Of a DNA stretch of 64,000 nt, positions 1 to 14,201 are shown one piece after another (position 1 is the first letter of the stretch; the number at the start of each line of letters is the position of its first letter). The notes under the pieces were generated by a model, which searched no databases, was not told where the DNA came from, and worked only from the letters and a program-made list of their open reading frames with translations. Both the position numbers and the translations under genes were made by a program. The stretch is from Mycteria americana. Taxonomy: Eukaryota > Chordata > Aves > Ciconiiformes > Ciconiidae. The stretch is taken from contig NC_134366.1 in NCBI RefSeq assembly GCF_035582795.1, positions 150,397,519 through 150,461,518 on the forward strand, given 5' to 3'.

Positions 1-1499
1 CCTTTTTCTTTTTTAAAAAAACATTATTTCTGTTGGAAAAGCAGTAACATTCAGCTGTAAGCCTTTTTATCTAGGCTATTTGATTTTTTCACAAAAATTC
101 AAAGCTCTCTGTGGGGTAAGTTCTCTGCATTTTATAACCAGGTCTGATTATCTGATGCTTGCCTTCTCTGGAAATGTAGTATATTCTTTAAACCCTTTTG
201 TCCCATAAGTATTTCTGTTGCACTTTAAGTTATCTTCTTTTTGACTGCTTTTTACTATAGGAATCCTCAGCGCTGTGATGCTCATCTCGTTGTTCTCATT
301 CCAGTGCTGAGATCCATGCAGAAACTTCCATAACAAGAACCTTTTATGTAGCTCAAACATTTGTTACCCTCTGAATCCCACTTTTCTGCTTTTTGCAAGC
401 CAGTGCTGCCTCATTGTCCCTTTCAGCCACAGACGTCTGCAAGGCTCTCCCTCCTATTAGAACAGTGTCTCCTGGATGACTTCACCCTCTCAAATCAAAC
501 GGTGCAATTTCCCTCGTGTTTTCCTTCATGGATATTTATTAACAATCACCAGCATGTGAAGTGGCATACAAACCAGAAGCAAGCTCACTATCAGCTTAAG
601 GCTGTAATCTTGTAGACATGTCTGTATTTATCATTTGGTAATGAGTTTGTGTCAAATTGAATGGGACCACTTGTGTATAAAGTTGCTCACCTGTATAAGA
701 GTTTGCAAGATTCTGGCCTAAATAAAGGAGATAAATATTTGGATTATTTGCAGCAGAACCACAACATGACCATCTGCTTAAGCCGACTCTTTCTCCTTCC
801 ATGTTTCTTCCTGTCCCATCTGCCACCATTTCATTACACCTACTCTGAAGTGAGGGCTTTCTCCCCGTGCAGGTTGGCTTACGAGTTCTGTGGGACTTCT
901 CATATGAGTTATTCCAGTGTGTCTGCAGGACAGGGGAATACACTTTCATCAGCTTGGAGGAACCTTTCCTTTTTTGTCCTCTAATATGCTTGAGAAGTTT
1001 CTGAACACTAAAAATACTGACGAAGAGACAAGACCAGGACACGGACCATACAAGCTCCATGTATTTTCAAACCAAATACGCATAAACTCTGTATGCTCTA
1101 GAGAAAAATGCATTAAGGATATGCATAAGCGATACCTTTTGAATGTGTGTGTTTCTTCATTCTCTCTGTCTCACTGAGATTTTCCACCCTACAACACTGC
1201 CCAGGAAGGTAAAATAAGATTTTGTTTATTCCGCATTAATACTGGAGAAATTTAATACGAAATGGCAGATCTGCAGGATACACCAGTGAGCACTTATATG
1301 ATCAAGCTGCACCTTATGAAGCCAACTTGCTTAGCCTTTAGGTGCTTTCTTTGCTTCATCTGCATATCTGACACTATTAGAAAATACTTCTTTGTTTAAG
1401 AGTTGTGCATTAAATGACAACGTCCAGCTGGGAAACACCAGGCAATGTGTATTGCCAACATCATCCAGCAGATGATCAAACACATGCAGAAAAAATTTC
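1..1499. other. Intergenic sequence, no gene seen
   Basis: AT-rich sequence with only short open frames (up to 154 codons) that lack recognisable domains and overlap one another on both strands. I see no splice-consistent coding exon, RNA gene or clear repeat here. Confidence 0.5.
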
Positions 1500-1910
1500 C
1501 TATGAAGACAGGCTGAGAGAGTTGGGATTGTTCAGCGTGGAGAAGAGAAGGCTCTGTGGAGACCTTATGGTGGCCTTTCAATACTTAAAGGGGGCTTATA
1601 AGAGATGAGGACGGACTTTTTAGTAGGGCCTGTTACGATAGGACAAGGGGTAATAGTTTTAAACTAAAAGAGGGTAGATTCAGACTAGATATATAGAAGA
1701 AATTTTTACAGTGAGGGTGGTGAGGCACTGGAACAGGTTGCCCAGAGAGGTGGTAGATGCCCCATCCCTGGAAACATTCAAGGTCAGGCTGGATGGGGCT
1801 CTGAGCAACCTGCTCTAGTTGAAGATGTCCCTGCTCATTGCAGCGGGGTTGGACTAGACGACCTTTACATGTCCCTCCCAATGCAAACCATTTTATGCTT
1901 CTATTCTGTG
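1500..1910 (+). mobile_element. CR1 LINE 3' end (5'-truncated)
   Basis: The stretch reads as the last part of CR1 ORF2 plus its 3' UTR. It starts with a diverged version of the '[16 protein letters not shown]' segment and continues through the '[23 protein letters not shown]'-type region, which is broken by stop codons. It ends with the characteristic 'gttggactagacgacc' UTR and the terminal octamer ATTCTGTG at about 1903-1910. The same protein segments recur in the long CR1 at 15,008-18,060 on the other strand. Severe 5' truncation is normal for CR1. The copy is dead. Confidence 0.9.
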
Positions 1911-1952
1911 AAAATGAGAGAGGAAAACAAAGGGTGTTGTGTTCATGTGCAC

Positions 1953-1968
1953 GTGTGTGTGTGTGTGT
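1953..1968. repeat. (GT)n microsatellite
   Basis: Eight uninterrupted GT units lie about 40 bases beyond the CR1 3' end. Confidence 0.85.
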
Positions 1969-4064
1969 ACGTTTGTCCATAACTGTATCTCTGACTAGAC
2001 TTCAGAATATCAAATAAATAATATGAATCAAAAGGTAAATCATTAAATAAAATATCTTCAAGTGCACCATTTTTTTTGAGTGTATGAAGAACATAGACCA
2101 AGCATCCTCTCACTGAGAGAGGAAGAGCTCAAAGCAAGGTTTTCTTATCTTTAAGAGGGCAAATGATGACAATCTGTTTTTTTAAAGCACCCTTGACACA
2201 GCTGTCCTTGTCACAGTGTTTCTTTTATCCAGAACTTCCCTGCATGTAAAGCAAAACATCTGCTTATGGATGTTTCATCACTGATGACACCTATAACTAT
2301 TGGCAATTACACTTTTTCCAGTTCATAACTGTTTGGCATTTATTTTAAAGGTGGCAACCTTAGAAAAGGCAAAAATGACTGATTTTTTGAGCAGGCTCCA
2401 AATGTCACATTGTGAAAGATGTTGTTTTATCATCAACATATGGCATCTGTCTGGGCTCCTTAAAGAAGTCTCTAGCTGGAAAAGAAATGTTCTCTAAGCA
2501 GGATCTTTGTGTCTCCAGCTTTTAAGCAGCCTTGACTGAAACACCATTCTGAACATTATTTACCTTCAACTTAATTTGATCCTCAGGAATTTACACATAG
2601 TTTAAAGTTTCAGAATAAATTCCTCAACTAACTCCTCATTAAATTTACTTGAAGGGTTCTTTTATGATTAAAACAAGCTGGTTCCCAGAAGACTGTATCT
2701 GCATAAATGTACACATTAGTCTTTAAGACTACCCACATCCTGGTACTGTGGTTGCCTGTGCTTTTTAATGAAGAGTGAACTCCACAGTATATTTGCTGTG
2801 CCAGGAATCAAGATATTTTCAGTGTGCTGCCAGATAAGGAATTTATTTGAGCCTTTATTAGGGCCTTCTTACTTTGTATTCTACATTTTGTTAAAAAACA
2901 ATTTTTTTTCTCAAGAAATTATAGTTATAGTTGATAATGAAACAGGGGCAGAAGAGCAGCTGAACTGTGCAGTGATGGATGCTATGGCAACTAGAGCAGG
3001 TATGAAAAATGCTTTGAAGCAGAGTATTTAAGTCAGAAAAATTATAACAAGAGAAAGCTAATTAGCAATTTAAGCAGACACCTTTGACTCCAGAAGTGAA
3101 GGGCTCTGGAATGCTAGCAGCTGATATTGTTACAGCTTATTTGAAAGTGCTTTTAATTTGTTGTGGGTTCTTCCACTGAAATTCAAGGAATACAAATTTA
3201 AATTCATGCTAGCTTTTTGCCAGTTTCTTGCAGGGTAAATTCAGGCTTCTGTAGCAAAAGGTCTGCCAGGAAAAGAGGCTGTGGCAGTGGAAAGAAGCAA
3301 CCAGCTAGCTGTGGCCACACCATCCTCGGTGAGCCAACTAATGCATAAAGGTGGCACTGCTTTCAGGAAAGAGCCGTGGGCAGGAAAGTTGAGGAAATGG
3401 TGACTTTAATGTTTTCATCTAGTAAATGTAGCCCCAAAATTTTCTAACTTAAAAATACATCTCTAGCCTCAGAAAGTCCAATTTAGTGCAGCAGCATAGC
3501 TCATCCACCCTTCATGTCTCCTCCAAGCACAAGTGACCAGGTTAAACTGGGAACTGGGCCTGAGTCCTCCTTATATGACTTGGCCTCTTGTGTTTTTTTC
3601 AGGAGCTATTTGGTTGCTTCTGGAGACACATATACCTTCTATATACCTTCTGTGGACACATATACCTTTGCATCTTTGGATTCCTTCAGTACTTGGTTTT
3701 CAGCATGTGTTGGGCAGCTAGCCTGAGCTGATGTCCAGTTCAGCCTCCTTCCAAATAATACAAATCTTCTTTCATCTCCTCTAAAGAATATGGGTATATA
3801 AGAGTTGATACTAATCTCATCATTGTTTTCTCATGTTCCTGTGAGATAAAGAGAAATACTAATTTCTGTTGTGAAGATCAAATGCCAAAAGACAAGGAAA
3901 AAAGTAAATACCATTTTTTATGGCAGGAACCCACAAGACTACATCCTAGGCCATTAACGTCACATCTACAGGCACACTGTGCTTTTGATTTGTGTGTGTC
4001 CATCAAAGCCTCACACACTGAGTGTGGCATGGAGACAGCAGCTCTGCTTTGCAGTGTCACCAGG

Positions 4065-4079
4065 CACACACACACACAC
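4065..4079. repeat. (CA)n microsatellite
   Basis: About seven uninterrupted CA units, followed by a C-rich tract. Confidence 0.8.
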
Positions 4080-4780
4080 CCCCACACCCCCAAATTTCTA
4101 GATTCCTTAGAATAGTGCTCTTGATAGATCGTCTTTAATGGCTTGGTTGAGCTACTAGAGACACCCTCTGGCAGGGTTTCTTTTGCGTGGTGACATACTC
4201 CATTCTCATTGCAGTCCCACGTATAGCTTGCAAGGCTGCTTAGCAATTTGCAGGATCAGGCTGCTTTGGCATTTGAGAAGCTGAAGGTCGGTTACAGATT
4301 ATGAAAATGGCCTGAAACCAAAGGGCTAGTCAGGGAGACATCTGAGAAACTTACAGCTCCACTTCCCATTGATGTCGCATGATGAGGGACTGCGATGCTC
4401 CTTATAACAGAAAACCTTAGAAAATATGAGAAATGTTGCTGTCAGTCCCAGCTCCTTCCCTGAACATGCCAGGATGCAGGATGCAATGCCATGGGAATGC
4501 AAGGAGCCAGCCAGGGTCCAGTGTCGTCTCTGAGATGATAAGTCCTCCTGGAACCTGCTGTGAGGGGAAGCCTGAGGCAGAGCCACCTGGGTGGCTCTGG
4601 GCATCGCCAGGTCCAGCACGGCTCACCGAGTCCAGGCTGCTCAGCCTGAGCTGCCGGCAATGTCTGTAACACACTCACCAGCACTTACCAGAGCAAGCGT
4701 GCGAGATACATGCTGCCATCCCAACTACCCTATGGCTTCACATGGCAAGGAGCCAAGGTACCTGTACCGCTGGCATGTGT

Positions 4781-4824
4781 TATCTATATCTATATCTATA
4801 TCTATATCTATATCTATATCTATA
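4781..4824. repeat. (TATATC)n hexanucleotide microsatellite
   Basis: A perfect run of the hexamer TATATC, about seven copies. It is followed by TATAGATAA, which can pair back onto the TTATCTATA at its left edge. It is short and uninterrupted, so it is probably polymorphic. Confidence 0.9.
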
Positions 4825-5322
4825 GATAACTATATAGACAACTCACTTAAAAGAGAGAGCTGATTGCTGAAGGTATGCTATACTGTAGCTTAAGTAGTCT
4901 GCCTCTACAGTGGAATAGGAAGAATCGATTAGCAAATCCTGGAATGTCTTTGTACCTTTGCTATAAGGCTCTAAGACCACTTTTATTACTCCTAGATTGC
5001 ATGAATTGGTTCTCAGTGGTCCTGCAGTTTTACAGTAATCACATCCCATAACATGCAGCAGCACAACACAGAGCAGGTCAGCCTTACACAGAGGGTTTGC
5101 TGTGCTAGCTGAAATATTTGCTTGTTCACGTCAAAGTCACAAGGAACTGTTCTATAGTCAGCATCTCAACAACAAATCACAAGAGTCTTTTTGCAGAGTC
5201 CATGTAACTGCATCAAATTTGGCCTAATATAAAAGACCATGGAACAGAGACAGGCTTCTATATACATCACAAGCCCCAATAAATTAGATGTTGACCTTTT
5301 GCTTCCACAGCTTCAGAGACTA

Positions 5323-5367
5323 TTTTCTTTAAAGTAGCCTCAGCGGCTACTTTCTTTCTAAAGAAAA
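5323..5367. repeat. Imperfect inverted repeat (hairpin)
   Basis: AAAGTAGCC (5331-5339) is separated by a five-base loop from its exact complement GGCTACTTT (5345-5353). An outer arm TTTTCTTTA (5323-5331) pairs with TAAAGAAAA (5359-5367) across a five-base bulge. No gene context is apparent. It could be a chance inverted repeat or the remnant of a small element. Confidence 0.6.
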
Positions 5368-8300
5368 TAAATGTTGTTTTAGTTCTGCTCCTGGGGGCTG
5401 CACACTGTGGAGGTGGTAACAGCTAGTTCAGATGACACTGAATGAAGCTGAAGAATTAAAATGCCCTCTCTGCTAAGAAAATGTAGGTGATAGATGAAAA
5501 CACATTTCTTGATCATGTCCTACACAGAAAGTACATGAGAGTTCAGTAAATTGATCCTGGTTTATTAAAACAGCAACTTGATTTTTAGGGGCAAATGGCT
5601 TAAAAACAGCCTCTCAGTTAGGGTCTGCAGTGACTCAGGAGCACGGAATGAAGGCCAGCCAGAGACCCTTTGCTTTTCTCTTGCTTCATTGCTGTTTTAC
5701 CACTGCAGCCGCACAGAGCAAGTCCGTCCCATGGTGCTATGAAAATGCTGGTTGATAGTCATGGTTCGCTCAGTACAGTCCTGAAGATCTGACTTCTTGT
5801 GCAGTTCACGTTGGAGCAGAAGACCCTGAGTATATTGCACTGGCGCTCCGAAGAACAGGAGAGCATGCATGGGCTGACAGACCACCACACAGATGATACA
5901 TGCTTCCAGCCAGGGAAGACAAGAGCCTAAATGCAGCCAGAAGCTTATGTAGGAGGTCAGACCCAGGATGACGGACATCAACAATGATGGTTAGGGAGAG
6001 CATTAGGCAAATTCAGCTTGCAGAGTGGATGGGGCCCCTCCAGCAGCAGAAAGCGGCATCCCACCTTTTCGTCCTTCTCCCCACATGCTGAGGTTAGTGG
6101 TGACAAGCAGATGCTACCCTAGAGTAGCTGTGGACCTATTACCATGCTCCAGCACTTAAGGGGACTGAAAAGATTAGTTACTCCCAAGAGCAGTGAGGCC
6201 AGAAAAAACACAGTGGTGCACCTTTTACCCAGGTGACCACTTCCTTCCCCATGAAACAGGTATTGACATGTAGGACAGCATAGTCTCTCACAAGTCATGG
6301 TGACAGTTAACTCCCGCACACCCTGTGGTTCACATCTCTTGATTGCTAGCCACTCTTATTGAATCCATCTGTCACACCATAACATTGTACTGGAAAGAGT
6401 GGCAAACAGCCAAGGAACTTTTCCAGAGCTGTAACACAAGATATTCAGCAGTTCCAGTAAGAACCTCCTAACCCTCATCTAACTGACATATGAAACCAAT
6501 GAAAAAAATGTAGGGCTCAAAATAAACCCAAAATGTGAAGCTGCGATTTGTTTGGGTTTGGTTTTATCAGTTCACTATACTGATCCCCTCTTCATTTGTT
6601 TTTTTTCTACATGGAGCAGCAGAGGCTTTATGAGTGTGTGTCTGAGACACGTCTTGGGGCAAGGCAAAATATTTGCCTCCAACCTTGCTGAAACTGAACC
6701 CGAAGTTTGCTTTAGGGGGCTTTCCTGAGCATCTGCCTGTGGTCAGGAAAATATGGCTAACTGTTCTGCTGGTTGTATTTCTGTGCTCTCAGGTTTACAT
6801 CTTCTCTGGTCCATGGAGTGTGATGCCATGGGCCAATGGCAGTGACCTAGCTTGAAGTCAGAGGCACGATAGTTGTATTAACGAATAGGCACAAGTGTAA
6901 TGCCACGCTGACACGTCTCCCCTGCTTTCAGCACCCAGAAAAGTATTTTTTCATGGCTCTGTGCTATGCTATGTAGATTCAACAGCTTGCTTGGTGTCTT
7001 ATGGATATATGATTCCTCTTTCCAGCAACTGCTCCTCATTTTCTTTCTCTACTCTTTTTAGGTTGTTGGGGTTTTTTCTTTCCAAGATGATTTAAAGCTA
7101 AAAGTCCTCTTATATAGATGGGAGAAGTTTAGTCGTGCAGTAACACAGTCCTCCGTTCCTTAGGTCAGGTGTCTAGTTAAACAACTGCGGGAGGACTGCG
7201 TGTGCACTGACTGTTGGATTGGCCCCACGACTCATGCATTACAAAAGGGTCTGTTCTGCAGGGTTTACTGGCTGCTACCTGCTGCTCTGCAGCCAACAGA
7301 AAAAGTGGAAAACACAAGGCCAAGCTCCATTCCTGGTGGAACCCCAGTAGATTTATGTAAAACGAAGTTGGCTCATAGGATGTTGTAAAATCTATGAAAT
7401 GAATGGCTGTTGTTTCTGCAGAATTACTTCACCAATGATGATAGTTTGTTAGTTAACTGCTGCTACTGCCATCTAAAGAAACATGAGCACCACAATTTCT
7501 TTAGACTGTATGGTATGGGGAGTTCTCAACTTCTTTTGAAAAAAACTTCTATTGATCAGTCTACTTCATGCACAGTAGTTAGCAGCTCAGTATTTGGCTT
7601 CCAGATCTTAATACGTTTAAATTACCTCTATCTTTTGATTAAGATACTGACATATTTTCTTGAAGGGAGAGATAGTAACTTTGCAGGATGAAAAAAAAAG
7701 AAGTCCTGTTATTAAATTTTAATATTGGTGAATCTCTCAGATTAAAATACTGTTGATACCAACATGATATCATAGTGGTCCTCTGGCATGTCAGCTCTCC
7801 ATGCTCCTGTGCCTCAGGAACTGTCTGTGTGTGTCTTTTTTGTCATTAATTTGTCAAAAATGCCTTTATTTCTAGGCTTAATAAAGTTTATTAAGGAAAA
7901 ATCTTTCTCAGAGGAGTAGTTAATTTGATCTTTTATCTTAAGCCAATGTTTTTCATTTAGTTTTCTAAGCAAATAAAAGGTCAATTGACACTTATAAAAT
8001 AATGAAACAGTCTCCATGTGTCTTCCTTGAAATCTCTAAGGTGTCGTTGAATGTGATTACGTAGGAACACTGCTAATTTCATTTGCAGCTCTCTATTATC
8101 CTATTTGAAATGTTCCTTAAGATACATCTTTAACTCCCATGTTTGGGAAATAATATTCTATTTTAGCACTAAAGTATAACACAATAAAATTATCACACAA
8201 AGTCCAGTCATAATTAAGTTCTAGCTACAAACTGGTCTATGCACAGATGCCTTTCTCATTTTTCCAGTCAATATAAAAATGGAATATTATTCCAATTTTA

Positions 8301-11300
8301 TTGTCAATCAGAATTCCATTACCAGATACTTTAAGAAATACTATTTGTTCATTAAAAATAAGTATTACCCTTGAAAGCTGAAACAAGTTTGTATTTTCTC
8401 TATTTTTCTCCCCCAAATCTCAGTATTCAAAATTAAATGTTCCCTAGAAAGAAGAGCCACATGCTCCTTTAGTGATATCCACACCTGTTAGAGAGACTCC
8501 CCCAGGTGCCTTTGCCACTTACACTGCAGTTGATTCAAATCTTGATTGCCAAAGGTTGGAAGGAAAATAATTTCCCTACCAAGGAAAAAAGCATCTCGTG
8601 CTTATCCTTTCTTATATATTCTTTAAAGAACTTCTCCATCTGTCAGGGACAGGATGCCTAGCTTTGGACTAACCAGTTCTTTATATTTATACTCATAGGT
8701 GATGTATAATTCTAGTGCCAATAATCCAGTGCCAATAGCAGCTAATCATTGACTGCTTCACTTTCCTGTGCAGGGCTGACTGCTTTGGTGGTATTACTAA
8801 ACAGAGTCTCTCCAAAGTTCTTCCAGTTTTATGTCTGTGTGCTGTTCCTGCTTTGACATATTAAGTCTCTGACATCACTGGGGTTTCTATCCAAGACAAT
8901 GGTCTTGTTGAAAACAGAGCTCTGGAATTTACATTTGGATTGTGCGTAGCTCACTGGACGACTTCAACTGTTGCAGAAATAGTTTATGTATACAACAAGC
9001 AAATGTTGTAAATGAGAAACTGGAATCAAATCAGTATTGTAGAAGGAATTTGAGAAGGTTCGTCAAGTTGTCTGTCAGCAGTCTCATTCTAATTCCTTTA
9101 TTAAAACCAGCTTTTAGTAGTTTATTATATGATATTATTTAGGTTGAAACACAACCCACATTCATCCTGTGGCCAGAGAGCCTCCAGGAGTAGCAGAACT
9201 TGTACAGTTCCACTTTGGAGAGGGAGGAGCTGAAGAACAGTAAGGTAGCATAGAGAAATCCACAGCTTCCTTTCGAATCCTATAGCTGTGTCACATGAAG
9301 GCATTTTCTCTAAGCATGTGCTCTGACTATGCTGTAGATCAGCACACAGCTGCCCTTCAGGTAGGAGGGGAAAGGTTTAATCTTAGAAGTTTCCCCCACA
9401 GAAGCTCTTCACTCTTTCTTCTTTAGATAAGATGGATTTCATCCTTAGATGATGACTAGCACTTTATGTATTCATTCTCTGCCATCTGGGAATATAAATC
9501 CTTTCACACTGGCATTTGAGTAGCTTTTCAGTGCTTTACGTCTTTGAGCACTTAAGAACTAATCCCATCCTCAATACACAGTTTTGTGTGCTGGATTATC
9601 TATGGCAGTGTGAGAGGAAGAACTTCTCTCCTGGCAGGCTGGAGCACCCTGTTGGCTGGTCTTTACTCCCTGGTAGGAAGGTGAAGCAAAGATTTCTTGC
9701 AGCTTCGGCCTCTAATAGTTCTGCCATTCCTGATACCCTGAAGCAACTACGCTCTGGGTTTGAACCAAAAGGAAACTTCCCCCCCAGCACACATCCCAAG
9801 ACTGGCCAGACTGTCAAACACCGGCTGGGTTTCTAATGCTGCTGCCTCTCCAAATGTGGCTTCAGCTGCTTTCTGGGTGCTGGCATTTGGCTATTTGTCA
9901 TGAATACTGACTGGCAAGCATCAAATGCTCAAGGAAACAAGTACCAAGCTTTAAAACAGTTGTATGCTGGCTGGAGCCAACCGCTCTAGGAGGCTTTGGG
10001 CAGTCAGAGAAATAAAGAGTACATGTGGAGATGTGCCTGAAGACATTTGTGGTGTAGTTGGTGACAAATCAGATATTGTCACTCTCATTTTAGACCAAGT
10101 ACGTCTTTGCCAGCTTCTGGCCTTCCGCCCCAGGTCCCATGGAGACATACCATCCTAACACTGACAACTGCCAGGAGCTGGGGCCAGCTGGGATCAGGAG
10201 GTGGTGGCAAAAGGGGAAAGGATGCTTTTGAGCTGGGGACACAAAGCAGGAACTAGAAATTAGAAATTTCAGAAGACTAGCGAGCTACCCCATTTAGTCC
10301 AACAGAGAGAGGAGCAAGAGAAGGAAAAACTGGCAAACTCCAGGTAAGAAATGGAAAGACTGTTCACTCCTTCTCTTGAAACCAATTTGAGCAGGAGAAC
10401 ATGATCCCCAGAGGCCAAGGAAGCAGCATGGTGGTGTGGGGAGGTGCAGGGCTGGTCTAATAGATGTCAATTCCCAGCCAATCTGGGAACCATATTTTCC
10501 CAGGAACAAGGCAGGCAAGGCAGCTCACAGCCATGCTCCCCCACCCTCCCAGCTGGGCCGAGCACTGCCTTAGCACAGCTGACAACCTAGACCTTAATCT
10601 TGTTCCTCTGGATAAACGGATGACAGCCATGTATCATCCTTCCCTTGTTGACTTTTACTTCTGGCACCATTTGTTTCCATTTCTTTTCAAGGTCAGTATG
10701 AATTGCCTTGGGCAAAAATTACTTAACAATGAAATTAATAAAATGAAAGAATGTTAAAGTAATACTATAAACACATCTTTTGGCAACCAGTCCAGCAAGA
10801 GAGGCCTTAGATCAGATTATTCTACAATTACTTTTTATAAATATACCTAAGCCATTCCTCAGCATAAACTTTCAGATAGCACAGGCACTCAACAGTCCCT
10901 TGTAGGCTGCGGATTCATATCTTTCAAAGAACTCAGCAAGGTTTGCTGCATGAAACTCTCCAGTCTAAAGACAGTGATATAACTGATTGCTTTAATATAA
11001 TTTTCTAGCAGAATGTTCCATGGAACATTGTGCCCTGAGATAGCATCTGAAAGTGGTTGTTTGGAAGAGGTGTAGGAGGACCAGGTCTCAAGACTCTATG
11101 GCAACTGAAAAAATGGGGTCCCAAAGTCATAATAAAAATGATTCCCTGCGATAGGAAGTTCTGTTTGCTCTTTGAAGCTGAGAGCAAGAGAAGAAAAATA
11201 GTATTTGGTATCTAACCAACTGGAACAGGTGGGGCATTTTACACTCCGGTCAGAGAAAGCAAGTACGTGTATCATCCTGCAAGAGAGCAGCATGAGGCAA

Positions 11301-14181
11301 CTAATAGAAAAGAAAAATAGTTCACAGGAAGAAGAAAATAGCATCCCTATAAAAAAATTATTCCTTAGGAGTACATGGGTTTCCTGGCCAGAGTCATGGC
11401 AAATCACATCGCAGGCCGTGAAGTAGCCAGCCAGCCCGCAGCATCATAAGGAGGAAATGAAGGCAAAACAGGACTGGGGACACATCTCTTGAAGCAAAAA
11501 ACATGGCAGCACTTCTGTCAAGGCTAAGTAATAACCGGGCCTGGAAGGGACTCATGAATGGACAAAATAGAAAATGATTTTCCAGAGCGTTGCACATTGA
11601 GCAGAATCTCATGTCTGTACTAAAATGTGTAAAAAGTGATGTTGTTTTGCACAGATTACTATCTGAGGAGCAAAGCCCGAGACAGTCAGGTCTTTCATCT
11701 TGATAGTTACAGACAGGAACAGAAGAAATCTGATGATTTTCTACTAATGTCATGATACAAGCTTTTTCTTCCACAAAAAAAGATTAAGTGAATTCTGTCA
11801 ATTAACTTCTACCCTTCTTGTAATAAGCGGTGAAAGAGTATTTTAACTAAGCCCAGCAGTAAATTAAAGATGTGTGTATACAGAGCAAAATTGCTTCTTT
11901 CCTTTTTACGGTTACAAAAAGACCATCTGACTCCAATGATAATCAGCCACTCCACATGATCCCCATTAGCTCAGTCCATGGAACACCTGAACAAAAGCCA
12001 AAGGAATTTGGACGTGTTACTCATTCTGCCTTTTCTTTATTTTTTTCATCTAAACATCTGTTTTCCCATGTTGACATATGAGCTCATAACTTGCAGAACA
12101 AAGACAAGCCGGGCCTTCATGTAGCAGCATGTTTATGTAGGTAACACTGGGCTTTCTGACACTTTCTAGATATCAGTTCTACCCTTTAGCCTGTTGCCCA
12201 AATTCACTGCTACTTTGTGAGGAATGAGCAAGAGGCACTGAACGCTTCTTACATGGGGTAAGATTTTCAAAACATAACCAGAAGTTATGGCATAATTTAA
12301 TGAGGGATATTGGTTAAATATAGCTTTATAAGGAAAACTTGATCGTGATTACTTCACAAATAGCAATGCTATGACCACTATCACAGATCATGTCTATTTA
12401 GCTGCACAACACCATAGCATTTTCAAAACAAATGGAGCACATGTGCCCTATTCTGAAGCTCTTGCATTTTAGGGCCATGATCTTGTAAAAGTGTGCACTT
12501 TTCACAGATCAGGGGGACCCCTTGCAATAACCATTGCTAAGTATGTGTGTGTAACATCTCAAAGGACCAGGACCTCAGTCTCCCATGACTTAAACACAGA
12601 GCAATCCTACTGTATTTAAGATCAGGGGATCCTGTGGAATGTCTTCCATGTGGAAAGCTATGAAAAGTGTAAGTGCTTGCAGATCAAATAAGTGAATTTA
12701 GAAACAAGATGAAAGATAAAAAAGTTAGAGATTACAAAATGGAGTACAAAGTGGAGTTGCTTTGGGCTGTAACGTGGTTTGTGCTAGTCCTGCTGGTGCT
12801 GGCTTCTCTTTGTTTACATTACGAATACTGTGCACCAGAACACACTTCCTCCCCCCTACATATACCCCAAGTTTAAATGAAGGTGGGCTCAATGTTAGGC
12901 ATTGATGTATTTTTAAAAGTTTAACACTTTACAGTATTCAAGTTTTTCTTGCACTAATGCAATTAATATTATCTTTAGATTAGAGTTCACATAAAACCAA
13001 ATATCTTAAATTTATTCCTTTGTTCTCAATTACATAAGGAGAAGCTGGAGTACTGAGATCAACAAAGTGAAAGGTAGAGAGGGACAAAGATGATAAAGGA
13101 CACAGGAGTTGTTGTGGGAGGATCTTGGAAACGAATGAGAGAATGAGTATCATCAGTAGGTTAAGAAGGTGAAGCAGTAATAGTATGGATGTATGGATTT
13201 GTGGCCACCTGGGAAACTTAATTAATATGGAAATACTGACTACCAAACACAGTTCTGTGTAGTGCTCCAGTAATGTAAACAGAGCTGCGGGCGTCAGGAG
13301 TGCAGCATCTGGCTCCAAAGGTGCAGGCTTGTTTCGGAGACTGAGAGATGGCACCACTTCCAGCACCAGCTCCACAGAGCTGGAACTTTTGAAAGCTTCT
13401 CCAGACACTGGTGGCACAGAAGCGGAGAGGACGCTGGTGCTCCGAGTGGCTCTGTATTCATCAGATGTTCAAACTGGGGAGCAGCAAATGTGGTTTCAGT
13501 AGACTTTGGGTTTATTCAGGTTTCTTTGTGTTGTGACTCTTCAGGCACAAATTGTTTTATCTCTCCTCAGCTCATTTCAGGGAGCCTGTACTTCCCATCA
13601 TGGATTTCTGGAGATGCCCATTTCCATCACGTTTATTGATTGAAGGTTAAAGATCTAGTCATAATTACTAGCATTTCAGCCACAAAAGATAGCCATAACT
13701 TCAAATATTAGCCACCACCACCCCATCAGCTACAGGAACAATCTCACATGTCTTTCCCACCTAGGAAGAGAGTTCAAATGCCAGTTTTAGCTGACTCTGG
13801 TCTCATGACAAAGACAGACATTAAGAGCAATGGATTCTTAAATCAGATCTACGGACAGCAAATGCAAGGGAATGCAGTTTGTTTCTATTTTTGTCAAGAT
13901 GTGTTGCATCTGAGATCAAAGCTGTGTTGTCTATATGGTACACACTGGGAGGAAGCATTCATGCTGTGCAGTTTGAGGGGAAAGCTGGGGAGGATGGGGA
14001 GTTAAGATCCCTGTGTACAGGACAAACGGGCTCCCCTGGAGCGTGATAGATCATGCTGTAGCTTCTCCACAGGCTCAGCATCTGTGCAGCACATCTGGCC
14101 AGCTGATGCTAAACAAGGCAAGGACACCCTCCTCTCATACCTCCCAAATACCTGGAGCTGTGTTTTTCATACCTTCTCTTG

Positions 14182-14201
14182 CACTGGCACTGGCACTGGT
14201 A
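14182..14201. repeat. Short (CACTGG)n tandem repeat
   Basis: Three near-perfect copies of CACTGG(CA), interrupted by one substitution. Minor feature. Confidence 0.6.

Noticed and set aside
596-1060. 154-codon minus-strand frame and overlapping plus-strand frames
   Set aside because: No family is recognised, and several competing frames overlap on both strands; I treat them as chance.
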